Made by a program: the position numbers and the translations under genes
Origin: Alkaliphilus metalliredigens QYMF
GTDB taxonomy: Bacteria > Bacillota > Clostridia > Peptostreptococcales > Natronincolaceae
Assembly (NCBI RefSeq): GCF_000016985.1
Contig: NC_009633.1
Span: 3,329,539 to 3,393,538, forward strand
Reading direction: 5' to 3'
DNA: 64,000 nt
The notes under the pieces: generated by a model
Seen by the model: only the letters and a program-made list of their open reading frames with translations
What the model was told of the DNA's origin: nothing
Database searches by the model: none
Part shown: piece by piece, positions 57,530-64,000 of the stretch
Layout of the letters: each line of letters starts with the position of its first letter
Position numbering within the stretch: position 1 is the stretch's first letter

Positions 57530-57558
57530 TTATGTAATTCAGCTTGTTATGCTATACT
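57530..57558 (+). promoter_or_regulatory. Possible ilvE promoter
   Basis: TTATGT, 17-bp spacer, TATACT, about 90 bp before the aminotransferase start. The -35 is a weak match. No T-box leader was found in this region. Confidence 0.4.
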
Positions 57559-57645
57559 ATTATTGTATTGGTTAGGCAAAGGATTACACATCATTTGCAA
57601 GCGTTATTTAAGTGCATTGCATTTAATTTAATTAGGAGGGATTTT

Positions 57646-58671
57646 ATGAGTAAAGCAGTAAATATCGATTGGAGTACATTAGGTTTTAGCTACATGAAGA
57701 CTGACTTCCGTTATGTATCAAAATGGAAAGATGGACAGTGGGATGATGGCGCATTAGTAGAGGACAATAACCTATCCATCAGTGAATCTTCAACTGCTCT
57801 ACACTATGGGCAACAGTGTTTTGAAGGATTAAAGGCCTATCGTACTAAGGATGGCGAAATCCAGTTATTCAGACCAGACCAAAACGCGAAAAGAATGAAA
57901 AACAGCTGTAGTCGTGTGCTTATGCCTGAGGTTTCAGAAGAAAAGTTTATTGATGCTTGTATTCAAGTTGTCAAAGCTAATGAAGCTTTTGTACCACCAT
58001 ATGGTACTGGTGCAACTCTTTACTTAAGACCCTTTGTGATCGGAGTTGGAGACAACCTTGGTGTTAGACCCGCTCCCGAGTATATTTTCTCTGTGTTTTG
58101 CGTTCCTGTAGGCGCTTATTTCAAAGGTGGAGTGGCCCCTGTTAACTTTATGACCTCTGAGTTTGACCGCGCTGCACCTTATGGTACAGGAGCTGCTAAA
58201 GTAGGGGGAAACTATGCAGGAAGTCTTTTTCCTCATCAAGTTGCAGTCAAAAAGGGTTTTGCTGATTGTATTTACCTTGATCCTGCTACACATACAAAAA
58301 TTGAGGAAGTTGGCGCTGCAAACTTCTTTGGTATTACAACCGACGACAAATTCGTCACACCAATCTCACCTTCCATCCTTCCAAGTATCACTAAATACTC
58401 TTTAATGCATGTTGCTAAGGAGTATTTAGGCCTGGAAGTAGAAGAAAGAGATGCCTTAGTGGACAACCTAGGTGAATTTAAGGAAGCAGGAGCTTGTGGT
58501 ACTGCTGCTGTAATCACACCAATTGGTGGCATTTCTCACAAAGACAACCTTCATGTTTTCCATAGTGAAACTGAAGTAGGACCTGTAACAAAGAAGCTTT
58601 ATGATACTTTATGTGGCATCCAATTCGGTGATGTAAAAGCACCTGAAGGATGGATTGTAAAGGTAAAATAA
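57646..58671 (+). CDS. ilvE: Branched-chain amino acid aminotransferase
   Basis: 341-residue fold-type IV PLP enzyme that interconverts valine, leucine and isoleucine with their 2-oxoacids. PLP lysine K185 in [12 protein letters not shown]; other family motifs are [23 protein letters not shown] and [15 protein letters not shown]. The frame begins 34 codons earlier, but TTAGGAGGG lies before ATG 57646. In this anaerobe it may serve fermentation as well as synthesis. Followed by a strong terminator. Confidence 0.92.
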   Translation: MSKAVNIDWSTLGFSYMKTDFRYVSKWKDGQWDDGALVEDNNLSISESSTALHYGQQCFEGLKAYRTKDGEIQLFRPDQNAKRMKNSCSRVLMPEVSEEKFIDACIQVVKANEAFVPPYGTGATLYLRPFVIGVGDNLGVRPAPEYIFSVFCVPVGAYFKGGVAPVNFMTSEFDRAAPYGTGAAKVGGNYAGSLFPHQVAVKKGFADCIYLDPATHTKIEEVGAANFFGITTDDKFVTPISPSILPSITKYSLMHVAKEYLGLEVEERDALVDNLGEFKEAGACGTAAVITPIGGISHKDNLHVFHSETEVGPVTKKLYDTLCGIQFGDVKAPEGWIVKVK

Positions 58672-58680
58672 TTTATTGAT

Positions 58681-58722
58681 AATAAACAGGGGAGGATGCA
58701 ATTGCATCCTCCCCTGTTTATT
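58681..58722 (+). terminator. Terminator after ilvE, 42-bp perfect palindrome
   Basis: The two 21-base halves are exact complements, centred at 58701/58702. It works for both ilvE and, from the other side, the TtcA-like gene. Confidence 0.85.
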
Positions 58723-58768
58723 ATCATTTTAATTTTCAAATCTACTATTTTATCCTACTGAGAAGAGT

Positions 58769-59632
58769 TTACTCTTCATAAAAATCTAAATAAGAATGCT
58801 TTTCTCCATCTTTTTGCCATCCTAGAATACAATCCATATTCACATTATGTGTGGCTCTAAAAATTGATTTATCCGCATCGGAAATACTAGTCTTCAATGT
58901 TTTAATAAGATCCTTCACCTGATGACGTTTGTTACCGATCTTTTTTGCTGCCACCATACAGGCACAATTAAGAGGCCAAATGCCACTACTCTCAGTAAAG
59001 TCAATAATTGCTTCTTCCTCTATCAAATAAAGAGGACGGATAATCTCCATCCCTTCAAAATTCGTGGACTTTAGTTTCGGGAGCATGGTTTTAAAATTTC
59101 CTGTATAAAGTAAGTTTAACATTGTGGTTTCTATCACATCATTATAATGGTGTCCAAGGGCCAGCTTATTGCACCCTAGCTCCTGGGCCTTTTGATATAG
59201 GGCTCCCCTTCTCATCTTGGCACACATAAAGCAAGGGTACTCCTTTGCCATTTTTTCAGCTACTTCAAAGATCCTAGCTTCAAAAATATGCACGGGTATT
59301 TCCAAATGCTTGCAATTATCAACGAGTAATGCTTTGATACTCTCATGATAGCCTGGATCCATCACAATGAATTCCATCTGAAAGTTTGCGGTTCCATGAC
59401 GGTGAAGTTCTTGAAAAAGCTTTGCCATCAGCAAACTATCCTTTCCGCCTGAAATGGCAATGGCGATTTTATCACCTTCTTCAATTAAATTATATTCTTT
59501 AATGGCCTTGGTAAATTTAGACCAAATATTTTTACGATATTTTGTAATGAGACTCCGTTCAATCTCTTCAAGTAATTTACGCTCACCCATGGGAATTAGT
59601 TGCTCACAGCCTTCCCCTGCAATTTCACTCAT
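58769..59632 (-). CDS. TtcA-like tRNA 2-thiolation/PP-loop ATPase
   Basis: 287 residues of the TtcA/TilS adenylyltransferase family: PP-loop SGGKDS (61-66), cysteine pair C134 and C137 (CFMC), C223/C225 (NCACM), and GHHYNDVIETTMLNLLYTGN. TtcA thiolates cytidine 32 of tRNAs with an Fe-S cluster; some related proteins handle other substrates, so the exact tRNA target is unproven. Single gene. Confidence 0.8.
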   Translation of the reverse strand: MSEIAGEGCEQLIPMGERKLLEEIERSLITKYRKNIWSKFTKAIKEYNLIEEGDKIAIAISGGKDSLLMAKLFQELHRHGTANFQMEFIVMDPGYHESIKALLVDNCKHLEIPVHIFEARIFEVAEKMAKEYPCFMCAKMRRGALYQKAQELGCNKLALGHHYNDVIETTMLNLLYTGNFKTMLPKLKSTNFEGMEIIRPLYLIEEEAIIDFTESSGIWPLNCACMVAAKKIGNKRHQVKDLIKTLKTSISDADKSIFRATHNVNMDCILGWQKDGEKHSYLDFYEE

Positions 59633-59853
59633 CTATATCACCTTCCCTTTTCCGACATTATTATAGCATTTTTATACTATTTTGTCTTTGTTCCAAAAGA
59701 AATAACCCTACTTACATATAAATTTCACTTTAAAACTATCTCCATCTCATATATAATTGATTAGTGTCTTATGAGACTTACTTAGGGGAAATTTCGATTC
59801 CCCTGAATTCTAGCCAAATTTACTTCGAGGATATAATTAGAAAGGAAGATAAC

Positions 59854-61410
59854 ATGAGTATTTTAACAGTAAAAAACCTAACCCATGGCTTTGGTGATCG
59901 TGCCATCTTTAATAATGTTTCCTTTAGACTTTTAAAGGGTGAACACATCGGATTAATTGGAGCCAATGGTGAAGGTAAATCTACTTTTATGAATATTATT
60001 ACTGGAAAACTAGAACCCGATGAAGGTCAGGTTGAATGGGCTAAAAAAGTCCGCGTTGGATACCTAGACCAAAATACTTCTCTTGAAAAAGGAATGACCA
60101 TCCGCGATGCCCTCAAGGGAGCCTTTCAATATCTTTTTGATGTTGAAACAGAGATGAATGAAATCTGTGACAAAATGGCCGATGCCTCTCCAGAGGAATT
60201 AGAACATTTGTTAGAGGATATGGGAAGCATTCAGGATACCTTGACCAATAATGACTTTTATATTATTGACGCAAAGGTTGAAGAGATTGCCCGCGGCGTG
60301 GGTTTAGATGAAGTTGGATTAGAAAAGGATGTTCATGATTTGAGTGGTGGACAAAGAACAAAGGTTTTATTGGCTAAACTTTTATTGGAAAAGCCTGATA
60401 TCTTATTATTAGATGAGCCTAGTAACTATTTAGATGAACAGCATATTGAATGGTTAAAGCGCTATCTCCAGGAATATGAGAATGCCTTTATTTTGATTTC
60501 CCATGACATTCCCTTCCTTAATAGTGTGATAAACTTGATCTACCATATGGAAAACCAAGAACTCAATCGTTACGTTGGTGACTATGCTAGCTTTGGTTTG
60601 GTCCATGAAGCTAAAAAACAGCAGTCCGAAGCCGCCTACCGAAAGCAACAGCAAGAAATCACTGAACTTAAGGATTTCGTCGCCAGAAACAAGGCACGGG
60701 TCGCCACCCGAAACATGGCCATGTCTCGACAAAAGAAGTTAGATAAGATGGATGTACTTGAGTTAGCCAAGGAAAAACCTAAGCCTGAATTTAACTTCAA
60801 ATGTTCTAAATCTCCTGGAAAGTTGATCTTTGAAACAAATGATCTTGTCATCGGATATGAGGAGCCCCTTTCTAAACCATTGAATTTGCGGATGGAACGA
60901 GGACAGCGTATTGCATTAGTAGGTGCCAATGGATTAGGTAAAACAACATTACTACGAAGCATTCTAGGACAAATCCATGCAGTTTCTGGCTCTGTGGAGC
61001 TAGGGGATTATCTTGAAGTTGGTTATTTTGAACAGGAGATCAAGGAAGCCAATTATAAAACCTGTATCGAAGAAGTATGGCAGGACTTCCCTTCATACAC
61101 CCAACAGCAGATCCGTGCTGCCTTAGCTAAATGTGGTTTAACCACACAGCATATTGAAAGCAAGATTGTGGTTTTAAGTGGAGGAGAGCAAGCCAAGGTT
61201 CGTCTTTGTAAGCTCGTCAACCAAGAAAGCAATTTACTGATTTTAGATGAGCCTACCAACCATCTTGATGTTGATGCCAAAGAAGACTTAAAGCGTGCTT
61301 TAAAGGAATACAAAGGAAGCATTCTTTTAATCTCACATGATCCTGATTTTTATAGAGATATTGCAACGGATATTTGGAATTGTGAAACCTGGACCACAAA
61401 GCTTGTCTAG
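59854..61410 (+). CDS. ABC-F ATPase
   Basis: 518-residue cytosolic protein with two ATPase domains and no membrane part: Walker A GANGEGKST and GANGLGKTT, signatures LSGGQRTKV and LSGGEQAKV, Walker B ILLLDEPSNYLD and LLILDEPTNHLD, with a basic linker between them (ARVATRNMAMSRQKKLDKMD). ABC-F proteins act on the ribosome in translation or antibiotic protection. The frame opens 30 codons upstream, but AAAGGA before ATG 59854 decides the start. Confidence 0.88.
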   Translation: MSILTVKNLTHGFGDRAIFNNVSFRLLKGEHIGLIGANGEGKSTFMNIITGKLEPDEGQVEWAKKVRVGYLDQNTSLEKGMTIRDALKGAFQYLFDVETEMNEICDKMADASPEELEHLLEDMGSIQDTLTNNDFYIIDAKVEEIARGVGLDEVGLEKDVHDLSGGQRTKVLLAKLLLEKPDILLLDEPSNYLDEQHIEWLKRYLQEYENAFILISHDIPFLNSVINLIYHMENQELNRYVGDYASFGLVHEAKKQQSEAAYRKQQQEITELKDFVARNKARVATRNMAMSRQKKLDKMDVLELAKEKPKPEFNFKCSKSPGKLIFETNDLVIGYEEPLSKPLNLRMERGQRIALVGANGLGKTTLLRSILGQIHAVSGSVELGDYLEVGYFEQEIKEANYKTCIEEVWQDFPSYTQQQIRAALAKCGLTTQHIESKIVVLSGGEQAKVRLCKLVNQESNLLILDEPTNHLDVDAKEDLKRALKEYKGSILLISHDPDFYRDIATDIWNCETWTTKLV

Positions 61411-61427
61411 TCATTTATGATATTTTT

Positions 61428-61457
61428 AAAGGCCTAGGATCGAGATCCTAGGCCTTT
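61428..61457 (+). terminator. Terminator after ABC-F gene
   Basis: Fourteen-base perfect arms AAAGGCCTAGGATC and complement around a two-base loop, followed by TTTTT. Confidence 0.9.
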
Positions 61458-61502
61458 TTGTACGTTCTTTTATATTCCTTTTTTCTAGACTTCTTTAATT
61501 CA

Positions 61503-61751
61503 CTATAAAATTTTTCTTAACTGTTTTACTTCATACTGTCTAATGTCTTTGGTATTTCCTCCTGCAACCGCACAAAGTAAATTAACCATATCATTGCTTA
61601 CACCCAATACATTGCCCTTCACCTTGGTTCCAATCACATTTACCGGCGCTTTTCTAGCAAGACCTTTGATGTTATCAGATTTACAGTAGGCACATCCCTC
61701 ATTTACATTGGCCACTCTTCTGCAATCCACACAGTAATACAAATTACTCAT
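61503..61751 (-). CDS. Small zinc-ribbon protein
   Basis: 82 residues with two CxxC pairs near the N-terminus (YYCVDCRR, GCAYCKSD) that should bind one zinc ion, then a basic/hydrophobic tail (NVIGTKVKGNVLGVSNDMVN). I do not recognise a characterised family. AGGAGGAG six bases before ATG 61751 fixes the start; longer frames lack a ribosome site. Confidence 0.65.
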   Translation of the reverse strand: MSNLYYCVDCRRVANVNEGCAYCKSDNIKGLARKAPVNVIGTKVKGNVLGVSNDMVNLLCAVAGGNTKDIRQYEVKQLRKIL

Positions 61752-61971
61752 CAGCATCTCCTCCTGTTTTGTGGTTAAATGGACCCCTAGCATGCCCTGG
61801 TGCTTGTGTCATGATATGTTAAATCTTTACTATTTATATTAGATTAATTTCACAAAATCCCTTTAATTATTTTTACATTTTCTTTATTTCTTTTTCATAA
61901 AAATAAAGGATAATCCTCATTCAACATAGAAATATTTCATATCAAAACCCCATTCTAAAGGAGTTGAACCC

Positions 61972-63048
61972 ATGCATCAAAATAGACTTGATAAGCTATT
62001 AAAAAACATGAGGGATGCGTCTATCCCCCAACTTATTTTATCTGATCCAAATGCTATTTTTTATTTAACTGGTAAGTGGATTCATCCAGGTGAAAGAATG
62101 CTTGCCCTTTATCTAAATGTATCCAACCAACATCTGATTTTTATTAATGAACTCTTCCCGGTTCATGAGGAGCTTGGCATTGATAAGGTTTGGTTTAAGG
62201 ATACAGATGATCCAATCCAGCTACTTGCTCAATACATTCAACCTCATACAACCATTGGTGTTGATAAAAGTTGGCCTGCAATGTTTTTATTAGATTTAAT
62301 GAAATATAAAAAGGAAAGTACCTTTGTCAATGGCTCTTCCCTCATCGACACCATTCGAATGACAAAGGATAAACATGAAATACGTTTGATGCGAGAGGCT
62401 TCAAAGACTAATGACTTCACCATGACCGGTATCATTAATTTGATTTCTGAACATACAACTGAAAAGAAAATGACACAGCTTGTCAATAATATATATGAGG
62501 AGCTTGAGACCGAGGGACCTTCCTTTAGTCCAATTATTGCCTATGGGGCCAATGGGGCCGACCCTCACCATAGTCCAGATCATTCACAATTAAAGAAAGG
62601 TGATAGCATCATTATTGATATTGGCTGTCGAATGGATTCATATTGTTCTGACATGACAAGAACCGTATTTTATCGGGCTGTTTCACCTAAGGCAAAGGAA
62701 GTTTATCACATAGTTAAAGAGGCAAATCGAAGAGCCATTTCTGCGGTGAAGCCTGGGGTCAAATTCTGTGATATCGATTCAGCAGCAAGGGACTATATTG
62801 AGTCAAAGGGATATGGTGAGTACTTTACCCATCGAACAGGTCATTCCATTGGCTTAGAGGTTCATGATTATGGTGATGTTTCAGCTATCAATACAGATAC
62901 AGTGGCGCCAGGAATGATTTTTTCAATCGAGCCCGGTATTTATCTGCCAGGAGAATTTGGGGTACGAATTGAAGACTTAGTATTGGTAACAAAGAGTGGA
63001 TGCGAGGTACTGAATCAATTTAGTAAAGATCTTCAAATTGTTGAGTAG
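61972..63048 (+). CDS. M24 Xaa-Pro aminopeptidase-like
   Basis: 358-residue cytosolic metallopeptidase: creatinase-type N-terminal domain (1-125) and pita-bread domain with all five metal ligands, D216 (IIDIGC), D227 (CSDMTR), H291 (RTGHSIG), E320 (SIEPGIY) and E334 (VRIEDL). Releases N-terminal residues before proline from peptides, fitting the peptide-importing life style. ATG with AAAGGAG. Confidence 0.9.
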   Translation: MHQNRLDKLLKNMRDASIPQLILSDPNAIFYLTGKWIHPGERMLALYLNVSNQHLIFINELFPVHEELGIDKVWFKDTDDPIQLLAQYIQPHTTIGVDKSWPAMFLLDLMKYKKESTFVNGSSLIDTIRMTKDKHEIRLMREASKTNDFTMTGIINLISEHTTEKKMTQLVNNIYEELETEGPSFSPIIAYGANGADPHHSPDHSQLKKGDSIIIDIGCRMDSYCSDMTRTVFYRAVSPKAKEVYHIVKEANRRAISAVKPGVKFCDIDSAARDYIESKGYGEYFTHRTGHSIGLEVHDYGDVSAINTDTVAPGMIFSIEPGIYLPGEFGVRIEDLVLVTKSGCEVLNQFSKDLQIVE

Positions 63049-63058
63049 CCACAAAGCA

Positions 63059-63094
63059 AAGAAGGCAAGTATCCTGGTGGATACTTGCCTTCTT
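63059..63094 (+). terminator. Terminator after M24 peptidase
   Basis: Sixteen-base perfect arms AAGAAGGCAAGTATCC and complement with a four-base loop, 11 bp after the stop; the T run is weak. Confidence 0.75.
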
Positions 63095-63210
63095 GATATT
63101 TAAGCACTTGAAATTTTTGACAAAGAGGCGTTAAAAATTGAGTGAGCCGTTTACTTCATCAGTTTATTTTATCATCCATATATCAGTATATTCTACAATA
63201 ATCAAGTTCC

Positions 63211-63384
63211 CACATCAACGGCCTCGACAGCACTCGGACTTTATTGAGGGATGGATATTTATTTATTAAGAAGAAAGCTGAACAAAATCAAACTGACCTC
63301 TTTGAAACTTCTTTATTGGATCAAAATATAGTCTTCATGAGTGGAGAAGAAGCAGTAAAGATTTTTTATGATCCAGAGGTCTAG
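63211..63384 (+). pseudogene. Fatty-acid peroxygenase cytochrome P450 remnant
   Basis: The frame HINGLDSTRTLLRDGYLF continues with TDLFETSLLDQN, FMSGEEAVKIFYDPE and stops. This is the start region of the CypC/P450BS-beta fatty-acid hydroxylase family (compare LLKEGYLFI, SDLFQ, CMTGAEAAKVFYD). The other 350 or more residues, including the haem-binding cysteine, are missing, and the first codons with a start are not seen. It is followed by a terminator hairpin. Confidence 0.75.
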
Positions 63385-63394
63385 TAAGTAATAC

Positions 63395-63442
63395 AATGCA
63401 CCTTCAAATTATTAGATTGTGTTTAATAATTTGAGGTGCATT
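63395..63442. terminator. Hairpin after P450 remnant
   Basis: Arms AATGCACCTTCAAATTATTA / TAATAATTTGAGGTGCATT with a one-base bulge. It lies between the P450 remnant and the spore coat gene and could end transcripts from both sides. Confidence 0.6.
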
Positions 63443-63471
63443 CTTCAGTAAGCAGACTTTGAACCTATATT

Positions 63472-63834
63472 CTACTGTTGAAATGGAAGTTGTGTCTGAT
63501 AGCCTGTAAAAATATCAATCAAATCCGCAACTTCAGTTTGTGTTGCAACATTCGCTTGATATTCGCCTAAGTTAAATAGTTCACTAAAATGCTTTGTATG
63601 TATTTGTTGTAGTTGGTCCCTATTATTGATTACTATTTGCCTTAAATCATCGTTAATGATTTCATTAATTCCAATTTGATAGCTTACTAGATTATGCTTT
63701 TCCATTAGCAGTACGTCATTTAACATATCTCGTATATTGATGCTGGGATCTTTCACCTGTGGTAATTCATTTGAAACAGTCTTTCCAATTTTCATTACAC
63801 CTGACTTTGAAGTTATGACCTGCTCTGTATTCAT
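63472..63834 (-). CDS. CotF-like spore coat protein
   Basis: 120-residue small protein of the coat-F type (NIRDMLNDVLLMEKHNLVSY, then IINDDLRQIVINNRDQLQQI), predicted all-helical ferritin-like bundle, rich in Gln and Asn. Expected in the spore coat, made in the mother cell late in sporulation. Its ATG overlaps the stop of the preceding gene (TAATG), so the two are coupled. Confidence 0.75.
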   Translation of the reverse strand: MNTEQVITSKSGVMKIGKTVSNELPQVKDPSINIRDMLNDVLLMEKHNLVSYQIGINEIINDDLRQIVINNRDQLQQIHTKHFSELFNLGEYQANVATQTEVADLIDIFTGYQTQLPFQQ

Positions 63835-64000
63835 TAGTTTATCTGCCCTCCTTGATTAGTGCTTATCCAGTTGTTGGCATTTTGTCCTGTATTCATTTGA
63901 TTAGCATAGTTTAATAGGTCCATATAGTTTTGTTGATGTTCCTTTAAGAAAAGTGCAATAGTAGTAATTAGTCCTATAAAAAGTACCTTTTGACAGGTTA
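63834..64000 (-). CDS. Spore coat-type protein, C-terminal part
   Basis: Cut by the window end. The last 54 codons read VLFIGLITTIALFLKEHQQN, then YMDLLNYANQMNTGQNANNW to the stop. The Asn/Gln-rich helix end resembles CotF-type proteins and it is overlapped by the next coat gene. Identity is inferred from this neighbour. Confidence 0.5.
   Translation of the reverse strand, partial: TCQKVLFIGLITTIALFLKEHQQNYMDLLNYANQMNTGQNANNWISTNQGGQIN

Noticed and set aside
57386-57645. T-box or other leader before ilvE
   Set aside because: No T-box sequence (TGGNACCGCG-like) or specifier structure; only 260 bp.

Overview
The window looks like a chromosome segment of a low-GC, endospore-forming anaerobic Firmicute of the class Clostridia. 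An Alkaliphilus-like organism is my guess from gene content, not a proven identity. Supporting signs are AT-rich DNA, strong AGGAGG-type ribosome sites, CotF-type spore coat genes, an archaeal/clostridial-type indolepyruvate oxidoreductase, a Ktr potassium system, a guanine riboswitch before xpt, and many MsmX/YesMN-type Gram-positive transport parts. Most genes lie on the minus strand.

Layout. 0.3-3.5 kb: methyltransferase, B12-binding radical SAM protein and manganese catalase. 3.6-10.1 kb: a degraded zone with a transposase fragment, a CcbP-like gene broken by an in-frame amber codon, a frameshifted HDOD gene beside an intact double-HD protein, the 3' part of a tRNA-Arg with its terminator (probable attachment-site scar), a Mn-catalase remnant and a decayed IS66 copy. 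10.4-19.6 kb: a Gram-positive counterpart of the E. coli ydjXYZ-ynjABCDEF region: ABC importer (YnjB/C/D type), CDP-alcohol phosphatidyltransferase (YnjF type), TVP38 membrane protein, CCG-domain Fe-S protein, a three-domain rhodanese (YnjE type, now broken) and a separate rhodanese lipoprotein. 19.7-24.7 kb: a wrecked type I restriction-modification operon (hsdM, hsdS, small basic gene, rhuM, hsdR), with hsdR cut off by a 388-bp MITE-like element. 25.2-31.1 kb: a potassium-uptake operon (KtrB, two KtrA-type subunits, KdpD/KdpE-like two-component system, two small membrane proteins) behind a well-formed promoter carrying 11-bp-spaced TTAACA repeats. 31.5-36.3 kb: repeats, gene remnants, tRNA-Thr(GGT), a YuiF-type antiporter, a PspC protein and YesL. 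36.4-46.8 kb: a xylo-oligosaccharide locus (GH43, CUT1 transporter, YesMN two-component system) next to a plus-strand MsmX-type ATPase and a CdaR-like regulator. 46.9-48.8 kb: VanY peptidase and riboswitch-controlled xpt. 49-54.8 kb: an Opp peptide importer whose binding protein appears circularly permuted. 55-64 kb: iorAB, ilvE, a TtcA-like protein, an ABC-F protein, a zinc-ribbon protein, an M24 peptidase, a P450 peroxygenase remnant and spore coat genes.

How it fits together. The cell appears to live on peptides and amino acids (Opp importer, M24 peptidase, IorAB, branched-chain aminotransferase) and on plant xylan fragments (GH43 locus). The Ktr/Kdp operon handles potassium. The ydj/ynj-like cluster has no agreed function; it joins an importer to sulfur transfer, redox and lipid enzymes. 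The most unusual items are the circularly permuted binding protein, the ynj-like cluster with its broken rhodanese, a probable AUU start on the KdpD-like kinase, and the density of single-base lesions in 3.6-11.7 kb and 19.7-25.3 kb. Those lesions are either genuine decay around mobile DNA or, in part, sequencing indels.
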